64,000 nucleotides of DNA. It comes from Trebonia sp963795335 (GTDB taxonomy: Bacteria; Actinomycetota; Actinomycetes; Streptosporangiales; Streptosporangiaceae). Shown piece by piece: positions 1 through 8,305 of the stretch (positions are counted from its first letter, which is position 1; each line of letters begins with the position of its first letter). The position numbers and the translations under genes were made by a program. Location: positions 62,001 to 126,000 of the forward strand of contig CAWCHI010000018.1 of the NCBI GenBank assembly GCA_963795335.1, given 5' to 3'. The notes under the pieces were generated by a model. It ran no database searches. It was not told the origin of the DNA and saw nothing but the letters and a program-made list of their open reading frames with translations.

Positions 1-2245
1 CGCGCTGCAGCGCGCGGGGGCTTCCCCGGAAGTGCTCACCGCTGCCTTCACCAAGGTGCGGGGCAGCGCCCGGGTGACCACCGAGGACCCCGAGTCGACC
101 TACCAGGCGCTGGAGAAGTTCGGCGTCGACCTCACCCAGCTCGCCAAGGACGGCAAGCTTGACCCGGTGATCGGCCGTGACTCCGAGATCCGGCGCGTGG
201 TGCAGGTCCTGTCGCGCCGGACGAAGAACAACCCGGTGCTGATCGGTGAGCCCGGCGTCGGCAAGACGGCGGTCGTGGAGGGCCTGGCCCAGCGGATCGT
301 GGCCGGGGACGTGCCCGAGTCGCTCCGCGGCAAGCGCCTCATCTCGCTCGACCTCGGCAGCATGGTGGCCGGGGCCAAGTACCGCGGTGAGTTCGAGGAG
401 CGGCTCAAGGCCGTGCTCAACGAGATCAAGGCCAGCGACGGCCAGGTGATCACGTTCATCGACGAACTGCACACGGTGGTCGGTGCGGGCCGGGCCGACG
501 GTGCGATGGACGCGGGCAACATGCTCAAGCCCATGCTCGCCCGGGGCGAGCTGCGCATGGTCGGCGCGACCACGCTGGATGAGTACCGTGAGCGGATCGA
601 GAAGGATCCCGCCCTGGAGCGCCGGTTCCAGCAGGTGCTGGTGGGCGAGCCTTCGGTCGAGGACACGATCGCGATCCTGCGCGGCCTCAAGGGCCGCTAC
701 GAGGCGCACCACCAGGTCCAGATCTCGGACGCGGCGCTGGTCGCGGCGGCCACGCTGTCCGACCGCTACATCACCGCCCGGTTCCTCCCGGACAAGGCGA
801 TCGACCTGGTCGACGAGGCCGCGTCGAGGCTGCGGATGGAGATCGACTCTTCCCCGGTCGAGGTCGACGAGCTGCGCCGGGCGGTCGACCGGATGAAGAT
901 GGAGGAGCTGGCGCTGTCGCGTGAGTCCGACGCCGCCAGCAAGGACCGCCTGGAGAAGCTGCGCGCTGACCTGGCGGACCGGCAGGAGCAGCTGACCGCG
1001 CTGACCGCGCGCTGGGAGCAGGAGAAGTCCGGCCTGAACCGGGTCGGTGAGCTCAAGAAGCGGCTCGATGACCTGAAGGGCCAGGCCGAGCGAGCCCAGC
1101 GGGACGGCGACTACGAGACCGCCTCCCGGCTGCTCTACGGCGAGATCCCCACCCTCGACGCGGAGATCGCCGAGGCGGCCGCGAGCGACAAGTCCGACGA
1201 GGCCCCGGCCGCGGCGGTGCCCGCCAGCGCGCCCATGGTGAAGGAAGAGGTCGGCCCGGACGACGTGGCCGACGTCGTGTCGGCCTGGACCGGCATCCCC
1301 GCCGGGCGGCTGCTCGAGGGCGAGACGGGCAAGCTGCTGCGCATGGAAGAGGGGCTCGGCACCCGGGTGATCGGGCAGGCGAGCGCGGTCCAGGCCGTGT
1401 CCGACGCGGTGCGCCGGGCCCGGGCGGGCGTGTCCGACCCGGACCGGCCGACGGGATCGTTCCTCTTCCTCGGTCCGACCGGCGTGGGCAAGACCGAGCT
1501 GGCGAAGGCGCTGGCCGAATTCCTGTTCGACGACGAGCGGGCGATGATCCGCATCGACATGAGCGAGTACGGGGAGAAGCACTCCGTCGCGCGGCTGGTG
1601 GGCGCGCCCCCCGGCTATGTCGGCTACGAGGAGGGCGGGCAGCTGACCGAGGCGGTGCGGCGACGGCCCTACTGCGTCGTGCTGCTGGACGAGGTCGAGA
1701 AGGCGCACCCGGAGGTCTTCGACGTGCTGCTGCAGGTCCTGGACGACGGGCGGCTGACCGACGGGCAGGGGCGGACCGTGGACTTCCGTAACACGATCCT
1801 CATCCTGACCTCGAACCTGGGCTCTTCGTTCATCGCCGACCCGGCCCTCGACGACCGGGCCAAGCGCGAGGCGGTGATGAACGCGGTGCGCGCCTCGTTC
1901 AAGCCGGAGTTCCTTAACCGGCTCGACGACGTGATCATCTTCGACTCGCTGTCCACCTCGGAGCTGACCCGCATCGTCGATATCCAGGTCGACCGGCTCG
2001 GCCGGCGGCTGTCGGGCCGGCGGCTCACCCTGACGGTCACCCCGGCCGCCAGGGACTGGCTGGCGGCGACCGGGTTCGACCCGGTGTTCGGCGCGCGCCC
2101 GCTGCGGCGGCTGGTGCAGTCGGCCATCGGCGACAAGCTCGCCCGGGGCCTGCTGACCGGCGAGATCACCGACGGCGACGAGGTGCTGGTCGACGTCGAC
2201 CAGGGGGCGGACGGGCTGACGGTCAAGGCCGCGGCCCGGGTCTGA
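1..2245 (+). CDS. clpB: ATP-dependent chaperone ClpB, 5' end outside window
   Basis: Hsp100 disaggregase that, with DnaK, pulls proteins out of aggregates through a hexameric ring in the cytosol. The reading frame is open from base 2, so the gene starts upstream of the window and most of the N-terminal substrate domain is missing. Visible are NBD1 with Walker A GEPGVGKT (about nt 246-269) and Walker B FIDELH (about 455-472), a charged coiled-coil middle domain (about nt 870-1150), and NBD2 with GPTGVGKT (about 1471-1494), Walker B LLDEVEKAH and the C-terminal GARPLRRLVQ segment. The middle domain identifies ClpB rather than ClpC or ClpA. A strong hairpin follows the stop. The frame is intact. 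Confidence 0.97.
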   Translation, partial: ALQRAGASPEVLTAAFTKVRGSARVTTEDPESTYQALEKFGVDLTQLAKDGKLDPVIGRDSEIRRVVQVLSRRTKNNPVLIGEPGVGKTAVVEGLAQRIVAGDVPESLRGKRLISLDLGSMVAGAKYRGEFEERLKAVLNEIKASDGQVITFIDELHTVVGAGRADGAMDAGNMLKPMLARGELRMVGATTLDEYRERIEKDPALERRFQQVLVGEPSVEDTIAILRGLKGRYEAHHQVQISDAALVAAATLSDRYITARFLPDKAIDLVDEAASRLRMEIDSSPVEVDELRRAVDRMKMEELALSRESDAASKDRLEKLRADLADRQEQLTALTARWEQEKSGLNRVGELKKRLDDLKGQAERAQRDGDYETASRLLYGEIPTLDAEIAEAAASDKSDEAPAAAVPASAPMVKEEVGPDDVADVVSAWTGIPAGRLLEGETGKLLRMEEGLGTRVIGQASAVQAVSDAVRRARAGVSDPDRPTGSFLFLGPTGVGKTELAKALAEFLFDDERAMIRIDMSEYGEKHSVARLVGAPPGYVGYEEGGQLTEAVRRRPYCVVLLDEVEKAHPEVFDVLLQVLDDGRLTDGQGRTVDFRNTILILTSNLGSSFIADPALDDRAKREAVMNAVRASFKPEFLNRLDDVIIFDSLSTSELTRIVDIQVDRLGRRLSGRRLTLTVTPAARDWLAATGFDPVFGARPLRRLVQSAIGDKLARGLLTGEITDGDEVLVDVDQGADGLTVKAAARV

Positions 2246-2266
2246 CCCCCGGCCGGGCGGAAAGTC

Positions 2267-2299
2267 AAAGCGGGCGGGCGCGACGCGCCTGCCCGCTTT
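2267..2299. terminator. Hairpin terminator between clpB and the convergent TPR gene
   Basis: Two 14-base arms (2267-2280 and 2286-2299) pair with a single G-U type mismatch around a 5-base loop. The hairpin lies in the gap between two convergent genes, so it can serve both strands. No long U tract is present, as is common in high-GC actinomycetes. Confidence 0.75.
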
Positions 2300-2327
2300 G
2301 CCGTGTCACGGAGGTGACGTGCGGCAA

Positions 2328-2966
2328 TCAGGGTCGCGGGTGGCTCTTGTCGAGCATGTGATCGTAGTCGTCCTCGTCGAAGCCGAGGTCGACCCGGATC
2401 CGGTAACGCAGCCGCAGCAGCAGCTGCAGCTCGGCGTCGTCGCCGAGCTGGATGCACCGCTCGACGCCGGTGGTGGCCCAGTCGAGCGCGCCCGACAGGT
2501 CGCCTTCCTCGGTGAACAGCTCGGCCAGCAGGTCGCAGGTGCGCGGCGTCACCGCGTCGCGGTCGCCGGTCAGCGCCGCCAGCAGCACGCTGGCCTCCTC
2601 GTCCCGGCCGAGGTCGAGCAGCGCCCGGGCCAGGTGGACGCGGGGGTCGGCGAAGGTGACCCCGCCGTCGTCGAGCGCGGCCGAGAACTCGTCGGCCGCC
2701 CGCTGCGGGTCATCGGCGCTCATCCACTGCTCACCCGCTCGCAGGTGGAACTCGGCCCGGAGACCGGGCTCGGCGCCCAGCGCCAGTTCGCTCATGCGGA
2801 CGGCGGCCCGCACATGATTGCCAGTACGCGCCGCCTGGAACTCGATCTCGTCGAAGTCTTCGACGTTCGCCACGTTTTCCACGGTACCCCAGCGGCCCTT
2901 CTGCATTCCTACTGATTCGGCGCGCATGCCCGATGCGGCACGCACTTGCGAGGCTGTCGGCCCCAT
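2328..2966 (-). CDS. Tetratricopeptide-like helical repeat protein
   Basis: A 212-residue soluble protein made of paired amphipathic helices of TPR type (for example the stretches around FHLRAGEQW, VHLARALLDLGRDEEA and LLAELFTEEGDLSGALDWA), probably a protein-interaction scaffold. The function is unknown. It lies 30 bp downstream of the NYN-domain gene on the same strand and is likely co-transcribed with it. No clear ribosome binding site marks the first ATG. Starts at 2906 (ATG) or 2882 (GTG, giving VENVANVEDF) are also plausible, and the N-terminal 20-30 residues are low-complexity. Confidence 0.75.
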   Translation of the reverse strand: MGPTASQVRAASGMRAESVGMQKGRWGTVENVANVEDFDEIEFQAARTGNHVRAAVRMSELALGAEPGLRAEFHLRAGEQWMSADDPQRAADEFSAALDDGGVTFADPRVHLARALLDLGRDEEASVLLAALTGDRDAVTPRTCDLLAELFTEEGDLSGALDWATTGVERCIQLGDDAELQLLLRLRYRIRVDLGFDEDDYDHMLDKSHPRP

Positions 2967-2996
2967 GTCGCGTCTCGGTCACGCTACGGTCGCCGG

Positions 2997-5165
2997 TTAG
3001 CGACGAGCGCGCTCCAGGGCGTCCCAGAAGCCGCGGCGCAGCGCGTGCCTGACCTCATCGTGGAGCAGGAAGTCGATCGGCAGGGCCGATCCCTGCAGCA
3101 GCCGCGCCTCCAGGTCCGAGGGCATCCGGGGTTTGCGGGCGAGGACGGCCTCGAGCCACAGGGCCGGGGCGTCGCGCGCCACCGACTCACCGAACGCCTG
3201 CCCCTCCTCGTGGGCCGACTGAACCGCGTCCGCGAGCGAGACGCCGGGCGCACCGCCGCCGTAGCCGCCTGGGCCGACGAGGCCGATCGGACCGGACGGG
3301 GCCGGCGGACCGCTCGGCTCCTGCGGGCCGGGCGCGCCGGGACCACCCTGCGGGGGCTGACCCCCGGGACCGAATCCGGGCCCCGGGTTGCCGCCCGGGG
3401 TGGCCGGCGTGCCCGGGGGCGGGTAAGCCGGGCGCAGCGCGGACGGTGTCGGGGACGCGCCCCGGCCGGGACCGTAGCCCGTCGCGCTGGGGTCCATCGG
3501 CGCCACCGGGGCGACCGGGAGGGAGGGCTGACCGCCGGTCGGCTGTCCGGCTGCCATCTGTCCGGGCGGCCCGGCTGGCTGCTGGGGGCCACCGTACTGG
3601 GGGCCACCGTACTGGGGGGCCCCGTGCTGCGGGCCCCCGTACTGCGGGCCCGCCATCGCCTCGGGCGGCAGGGGGGCCGGCATCCCGGGCTGCATGCCCG
3701 GCTGCTGGCCCATACCCGGCTGCTGGCTAGTGGCGGGACCGGCGCCCGGGGCAGGAGCGGTCGGCAAGCCGAGCGACGGCTGGCCGGAGGCAGGCTCGGG
3801 GGCCATGCTCCTGGTCGGCAGCCGCCGGATCTGGGCCGAGGCAGCCGGGATGGCGGTGGGGACCGGCCTCAGCCGGTCGCCTGCCTCCGGGAGACCGGAA
3901 TCGCGCAGCACGCCCTCGCGCTGGTAGGCGTCCCGGAGGCCACCGGGGGTGTACGGGGGCAGGTCAGCGCCGAAGCGGGCGGCTGGCCGGCGGTCGGCGT
4001 CGCCTGATCGGTCGTCGGCCGGTACACCGGCCGGGAGCGCGTACAGCTCCTCGCGCGGAGCTGCGGACACGGGGGCAGGCACCGGCGCCGGGATGTACTC
4101 CGCGGCCGGCCCGTAGTGCGGGGCGGGGCGGTACGGGGCCGCGTCGGCGGCCGGGGCGGGCGCACCGTAGTCAACCGAGGCCCGGTAGTCGACGGTCGCG
4201 TTGTAGTCGCCGGCGGGCGGCAGGTCGGCCCCGGCGGCGGGTCGCTCAGCCTGGCTCAGGTCGGGCTGGCTCAGGTCCGGCTGGCTCAGGTCCGGCTGGC
4301 TCAGGTCGGGCGGGGCGATCTCGACCGCGGTGGCGCCCGGGAACGGCCGCGAGCCGCGGTCGGCCGCCGGACGCTCGTCCGCGCGCTGGAAAGCGGCGGC
4401 GTGGGCCGGTGCCGCGCCCTGGGTCAGCGGTTCGGACGGGCTCTGCGGCTGCGGGTAGCCGGGCCGCCCGGGCGCCTGGCCGCTGCCGCTGAACTCGTTC
4501 GCGCCGAGGAAGCCCGCCCCGGTGCCGCCACCCGGCCCGTTCCCGTGGTCGGACCCGTTCGCGTCGGCCGGCGGGGCCGGCGCGGCCAGCGCGGCCTCGG
4601 GCTCGTCGGCCTGGGCGGGCTCGGCGCCCGAGATCAGCTCGACGTAGGGCCGCAGGACGTCCGCACTGACCTCGACGAGATCGTCGGCCTCCTGGCGCAG
4701 GGCCCGGGAGCCGGCCCCGCCGTCGCCGTCGGCGGCGACCTGCAGCAGCGTAACCCGCAGGCCCATCTCCTGGACGTCGGCGATCACCGGGGCCAGGTCT
4801 TCCTCGGCGGTGACCACCATCACGTCGCTGACGGCCTTGTTGCGGGCCAGCGTGGTCAGGTCGCGGTGAATCTCGCCCTCGACGCCCTCCCGGCGCCCGG
4901 GCCGCCGCTTGGCCATCCGGAGCTTGACCCCGGGCAGGTCGGCCAGCGTGTCGAGCTCGGCCGAGCGGCGGCCCTCGACCGTCGCCTCGTACCAGTAGCA
5001 GCGCAGCAGCGGCAGCTTGGTCCGCTCGGCGGCCAGGTCGCTGAGCAACTCGACCAGCCCCGCGTAGTCCCAGGAGACCGACTCACGGCGGCGCGTACCG
5101 TGCACCGCCATCGCACCGTCCGCCAGCACATAGCTCGCGTCCACGAACAGCGCACAGCGATCCAC
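2997..5165 (-). CDS. NYN-domain (PIN-like) protein with long disordered linker
   Basis: A 722-residue protein starting at GTG. Residues 1-185 form an NYN domain, a PIN-like ribonuclease fold, with an early acidic residue in LFVDASYVL and a second acidic cluster in VVTAEEDLAPVIADV. Residues about 190-620 are a Pro/Gly/Gln/Ala-rich disordered linker that includes four DLSQP repeats and several GGPQYG repeats. The last 60 residues form a compact conserved tail (LWLEAVLARKPRMPSDLE onward). NYN proteins are thought to process RNA, but the substrate is unknown here. The gene is divergent from pyrE, and the position between clpB and pyrE is also seen in other actinomycetes from memory. The frame is intact. 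Confidence 0.85.
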   Translation of the reverse strand: MDRCALFVDASYVLADGAMAVHGTRRRESVSWDYAGLVELLSDLAAERTKLPLLRCYWYEATVEGRRSAELDTLADLPGVKLRMAKRRPGRREGVEGEIHRDLTTLARNKAVSDVMVVTAEEDLAPVIADVQEMGLRVTLLQVAADGDGGAGSRALRQEADDLVEVSADVLRPYVELISGAEPAQADEPEAALAAPAPPADANGSDHGNGPGGGTGAGFLGANEFSGSGQAPGRPGYPQPQSPSEPLTQGAAPAHAAAFQRADERPAADRGSRPFPGATAVEIAPPDLSQPDLSQPDLSQPDLSQAERPAAGADLPPAGDYNATVDYRASVDYGAPAPAADAAPYRPAPHYGPAAEYIPAPVPAPVSAAPREELYALPAGVPADDRSGDADRRPAARFGADLPPYTPGGLRDAYQREGVLRDSGLPEAGDRLRPVPTAIPAASAQIRRLPTRSMAPEPASGQPSLGLPTAPAPGAGPATSQQPGMGQQPGMQPGMPAPLPPEAMAGPQYGGPQHGAPQYGGPQYGGPQQPAGPPGQMAAGQPTGGQPSLPVAPVAPMDPSATGYGPGRGASPTPSALRPAYPPPGTPATPGGNPGPGFGPGGQPPQGGPGAPGPQEPSGPPAPSGPIGLVGPGGYGGGAPGVSLADAVQSAHEEGQAFGESVARDAPALWLEAVLARKPRMPSDLEARLLQGSALPIDFLLHDEVRHALRRGFWDALERARR
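4251..4310. repeat. Four tandem 15-bp repeats inside the NYN gene
   Basis: Four consecutive 15-base copies (4251-4265, 4266-4280, 4281-4295, 4296-4310) differ by one G/C change. They are in frame and encode DLSQP repeats in the disordered linker of the NYN protein. The unit length and coding frame point to slippage-driven expansion within a gene, not a CRISPR or regulatory array. Confidence 0.9.
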
Positions 5166-5331
5166 TAGGCCACACCGCCTTCCCTCGTAACAAGAACATT
5201 CCAGGTCAGCGGCTGCGTCATGTTGGCAGCCGGATGTCCTGCGCCATCCCTAGGGTAATGAAGCCCGCTCGCCGCCATGGCGTTTCCGCCGGATCTCACG
5301 CCGCGTACACGGTCCCGTATGCTCTGGATAC

Positions 5332-5865
5332 GTGGATGATCGCGAGGAACTGCTGGCCGGGATCAAGGCCAAGGGCATCGTGCACGGCGACTTCGAACTG
5401 TCGTCCGGCGGGCACGCCACCAGCTACGTCGACCTGCGCCGGGTCACGCTCGACGGGCGGCTCGCGCCGCTGGTGGGCCGGGTCCTGCTGAGCGTTACGG
5501 CGGACCTGAGCTACGACGCGGTCGGCGGCCTGACGCTGGGGGCCGACCCGGTGGCGGCGGCCATGCTGCATGCCGCGGCCAACCGGGGCACCCCGCTGGA
5601 CGCCTTCGTGGTGCGCAAGGCGGGGAAGACGCACGGCCTGCAGCGCCTGATCGAGGGCCCGGACGTGGCCGGCCGCCGGGTGCTGGCCCTGGAAGACACT
5701 TCCACCACCGGCAACTCGGTCCTGACGGCGGTCGACGCCCTGCGGGAGGCGGGGGCCGAGGTGGTCGGCGTCGCGGTGATCGTCGACCGCGGGGCCCGGG
5801 CGAAGGTGACCGAGCGCGGGCTGCCCTACGTGGCGGTCTACGAGCGGGACGAACTTGGTCTCTGA
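5332..5865 (+). CDS. pyrE: Orotate phosphoribosyltransferase
   Basis: Transfers the phosphoribosyl group of PRPP to orotate, giving orotidine 5'-monophosphate in de novo pyrimidine synthesis. The 177-residue length is normal. The PRPP-binding loop is VLALEDTSTTGNS (residues 117-129), and the loop lysines lie in RKAGKTHG (95-102). Translation starts at GTG 5332, which gives the usual N-terminus with the REELLAGIKAKGIVHG opening. It is divergent from the NYN gene, with about 165 bp between the starts, and converges with the DedA gene 22 bp downstream. Confidence 0.95.
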   Translation: MDDREELLAGIKAKGIVHGDFELSSGGHATSYVDLRRVTLDGRLAPLVGRVLLSVTADLSYDAVGGLTLGADPVAAAMLHAAANRGTPLDAFVVRKAGKTHGLQRLIEGPDVAGRRVLALEDTSTTGNSVLTAVDALREAGAEVVGVAVIVDRGARAKVTERGLPYVAVYERDELGL

Positions 5866-5887
5866 GACCGGGTCCCGGAGAGCGGTC

Positions 5888-6544
5888 TTACCGGCGGACC
5901 CGGCGGGCCGGGGCGGCGTCACCGCGGGCCGCGGCGGCCGCGGCCTCGCGCCGGAATGCCCGCAGCCGGTAGACCACGAAGCCGGCCAGCGCCAGCACCA
6001 CGACAACGGCCAGGATGTAGGTGGCCACGGTCAGGCCGTGGTTGAGCTTGCTCCACTGGTCGCCAAGGCTGTAGCCGATGCTGGACAGGGTGGCCACGTA
6101 GATCAGCGTGCCGATGAGGTTGAGCACCGTGAACCGCAGCGGCGGGATGTCGACCAGCCCGGCCACGATCGACGCGAACGCCCGTACGAAGGGCAGCATC
6201 CGCGCCACCGGCAGCGCCCACATGCCGCGGCCTTCAAGGAACCGCTCGGCCCGGGCCACATCCGACTCGGTCACCAGCACGTAGCGACCCCAGCGGTGCA
6301 CCAGCGGGTGGCCGCCGACCCGGCCGACGGTGTAGGCGATGGAGGAGCCGACGAGCTCCGCGGCCGTGCCGAGGATGATCACCAGGGCCAGCGACGGGTG
6401 CTGGTGAGTGCCCGGGATAGCACCGGATGCGACCGCGCCGGCCAGCAGGAAGGTCAGTTCCGAGGAGATCGGCACGCAACAGGCTTCGAGCACGCCGAAC
6501 AGGATCACCGCGTAGATGGCGTGCGAGATCAGGAAGCTCGTCAT
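5888..6544 (-). CDS. DedA-family membrane protein (SNARE-associated Golgi domain)
   Basis: A 218-residue polytopic membrane protein. DedA proteins are linked to lipid-carrier translocation (undecaprenyl phosphate or phospholipid) and envelope homeostasis. Family features are the N-terminal amphipathic hydrophobic segment with EACCVPISSE, the glycine-rich region GSSIAYTVGRVGG, the loop ARMLPFVRAFASIVAG with the conserved arginines, and C-terminal transmembrane helices followed by an Arg/Ala-rich tail. I chose ATG 6544 (MTSFLISHA) over an upstream in-frame start because the family N-terminus begins there. It is divergent from fbaA. Confidence 0.9.
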   Translation of the reverse strand: MTSFLISHAIYAVILFGVLEACCVPISSELTFLLAGAVASGAIPGTHQHPSLALVIILGTAAELVGSSIAYTVGRVGGHPLVHRWGRYVLVTESDVARAERFLEGRGMWALPVARMLPFVRAFASIVAGLVDIPPLRFTVLNLIGTLIYVATLSSIGYSLGDQWSKLNHGLTVATYILAVVVVLALAGFVVYRLRAFRREAAAAAARGDAAPARRVRR

Positions 6545-6642
6545 GTCGACCTTTGTACAGCATGGCCCGGGTGAGATCGTCCACATCGGCCGGCCCGGCC
6601 ACTAGTGTTTGCAGCAGACCGACTGATACAGGAGCCATCCTT

Positions 6643-7665
6643 ATGCCGATCGCGACCCCCGAGGTCTACGCCCAGATGCTCGACCGGGCCAAGCAGCAGG
6701 GCTTTGCCTACCCGGCCATCAACGTGACCTCCAGCCAGACGCTCAACGCGGCGCTGAAGGGCTTCGCCGACGCCGAGAGCGACGGCATCGTCCAGATCTC
6801 CACCGGCGGCGCCGAGTACCTGTCCGGCCAGTCGGTCAAGGACATGGTCATCGGCGCGTGCGCGCTGGCCGAGTTCGCGCACCGGGTGGCCGAGCGCTAC
6901 CCGGTCAACATCGCCCTGCACACCGACCACTGCCCGAAGGACAAGCTCGACGGCTACATGCGCCCGCTGGTGGCGATATCGGCCGAGCGGGTCAGGCACG
7001 GACGGGAGCCGCTGTTCCAGTCGCACATGTGGGACGGCTCGGCCGTGCCGCTGGCGGAGAACCTCGAGATCGCCCGTGACCTGCTGGCCCGGTGCGCCGC
7101 GGCCAAGGTCATCATGGAGCTGGAGATCGGCGTCGTCGGCGGCGAGGAGGACGGCGTGGTCGGCGAGATCAACGAAAAGCTGTACTCCACCCCGGAGGAC
7201 GCCCTGGCCACGGCCGAGGCGCTCGGGATCGGCGAGCGGGGCCGGTACATACTCGCCGCCACCTTCGGCAACGTGCACGGGGTGTACAAGCCGGGGCACG
7301 TCAAGCTGCGGCCCAGCGTGCTGAAGGACATCCAGGACGCCGTGGGCGCCAAGTACGGCCGGGACAAGCCGTTCGACCTGGTCTTCCACGGCGGCTCGGG
7401 CTCGGCCGAGAGCGAGATCCGCGAGGCGATCGGCTACGGCGTGGTGAAGATGAACGTCGATACCGACACCCAGTACTCCTTCACCCGGCCGGTCGCGGGC
7501 CACATGTTCAGCAACTACGACGGCGTGCTGAAGGTGGACGGCGAGGTCGGCAGCAAGAAGGCCTACGACCCGCGGTCCTGGGGCAAGTCGGGCGAGCTGG
7601 GCATGGCCGCCCGGGTGAGCCAGGCGTGCACGGACCTGCTGTCCGCGGGCACCAGGCTTTCTTAA
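6643..7665 (+). CDS. fbaA: Class II fructose-bisphosphate aldolase
   Basis: Zinc-dependent cleavage of fructose 1,6-bisphosphate to dihydroxyacetone phosphate and glyceraldehyde 3-phosphate in glycolysis, and the reverse in gluconeogenesis. The protein has 340 residues. Catalytic and metal residues are seen in ALHTDHCPKD (Asp95, His96), in MELEIGVVGGEEDGV, in FGNVHG (His212) and in VFHGGSGS (His249), followed by VKMNVDTDTQ. ATG 6643 sits behind an AGGAG-like site (about 6630). A perfect inverted repeat follows the stop. Confidence 0.97.
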   Translation: MPIATPEVYAQMLDRAKQQGFAYPAINVTSSQTLNAALKGFADAESDGIVQISTGGAEYLSGQSVKDMVIGACALAEFAHRVAERYPVNIALHTDHCPKDKLDGYMRPLVAISAERVRHGREPLFQSHMWDGSAVPLAENLEIARDLLARCAAAKVIMELEIGVVGGEEDGVVGEINEKLYSTPEDALATAEALGIGERGRYILAATFGNVHGVYKPGHVKLRPSVLKDIQDAVGAKYGRDKPFDLVFHGGSGSAESEIREAIGYGVVKMNVDTDTQYSFTRPVAGHMFSNYDGVLKVDGEVGSKKAYDPRSWGKSGELGMAARVSQACTDLLSAGTRLS

Positions 7666-7690
7666 GTTCAGCCAGCCTGAGCTCAGCCAG

Positions 7691-7740
7691 CCGAACGGGG
7701 GCTTGTTTCACGTGCAGCGGTGAAACAAGCCCCCGTTCGG
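7691..7740. terminator. 20-bp perfect inverted repeat, bidirectional terminator
   Basis: Arms 7691-7710 and 7721-7740 are perfect reverse complements of 20 bases with a 10-base loop. They lie exactly between the convergent fbaA and DUF3151 genes. There is no U tract, but stem length and GC content are ample for termination of both transcripts. Confidence 0.85.
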
Positions 7741-7750
7741 TCCCTGGCGT

Positions 7751-8167
7751 TTACTTACTCAGCGCAACGTAGGCGTCCGGGCTGCTGTCGGCCAGGAAGT
7801 CCCAGCAGCGCTGCTCCTCATCGGTCTCGCCGATTTCGCCCGCCGCGGTGGCCAGCGCGGCCAGGCAGCGCAGGAAGCCGCGGTTGGGCTCGTGTGACCA
7901 CGGGACCGGGCCGTGGCCCTTCCAGCCGTTGCGGCGCAGCGCGTCCAGGCTGCGGTGGTAGCCGGTGCGGGCGTAGGCGTAGGCCGCTACCGGCTGCCCC
8001 TCGGACAGGGCCGTTTCCGCCAGGAGCGCCCAGGCCAGGGGGAAGGCCGGGTACCGGGCGGCAATGTCGACCGGGGCGGTGCCGGAGGCGACAAGCGCGT
8101 CGGCGTCCGCCTGGGCCGGCAGCAGAGTGGCCGGGGGCTCACCGAGCAGGTTCGGGTGATCGCTCAT
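7751..8167 (-). CDS. DUF3151 family protein
   Basis: A 138-residue soluble, mostly helical protein matching the actinobacterial DUF3151 family, with features such as NLLGEPPATLLP at the N-terminus, AYAYARTGYHRSLDALRRNGW in two parts and the WDFLADSSPDAY tail. The function is unknown. From memory, it lies next to the aldolase gene in many actinomycetes. It is divergent from purA and shares the terminator hairpin with fbaA. Confidence 0.85.
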   Translation of the reverse strand: MSDHPNLLGEPPATLLPAQADADALVASGTAPVDIAARYPAFPLAWALLAETALSEGQPVAAYAYARTGYHRSLDALRRNGWKGHGPVPWSHEPNRGFLRCLAALATAAGEIGETDEEQRCWDFLADSSPDAYVALSK

Positions 8168-8248
8168 GCGGACGAGTCTGCCAGAAAGTCAGCCCAGGCT
8201 GCGCAGGTAGGTTCCCCTTACGTCTTTCGGGTAATCTCATGAGGCAAG

Positions 8249-8280
8249 AGCCCCTGTCGCACCTTGCGCTGCCAGGGGCT
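8249..8280 (+). promoter_or_regulatory. Possible stem-loop in the purA leader
   Basis: Bases 8249-8256 and 8273-8280 form an 8-bp perfect GC-rich stem with a 16-base loop, ending 25 bases before the purA start. It could be an attenuator-like leader structure or a chance hairpin. I see no recognisable purine riboswitch core. Confidence 0.3.
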
Positions 8281-8305
8281 TTCGTCGTGTGAAAGGCTGA
8301 AGAGG

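Noticed and set aside
2946..4007. A 353-codon open frame on the plus strand
   Set aside because: It mirrors the repeat-rich linker of the NYN gene on the other strand and is almost all Arg, Gly, Ala and Leu without a domain.
4251..4310. CRISPR-like tandem repeats
   Set aside because: The units are 15 bases, contiguous with no spacers, in frame and code for DLSQP repeats.
8221..8305. A purine riboswitch upstream of purA
   Set aside because: Only one simple hairpin is present. The conserved three-way junction core is not seen.
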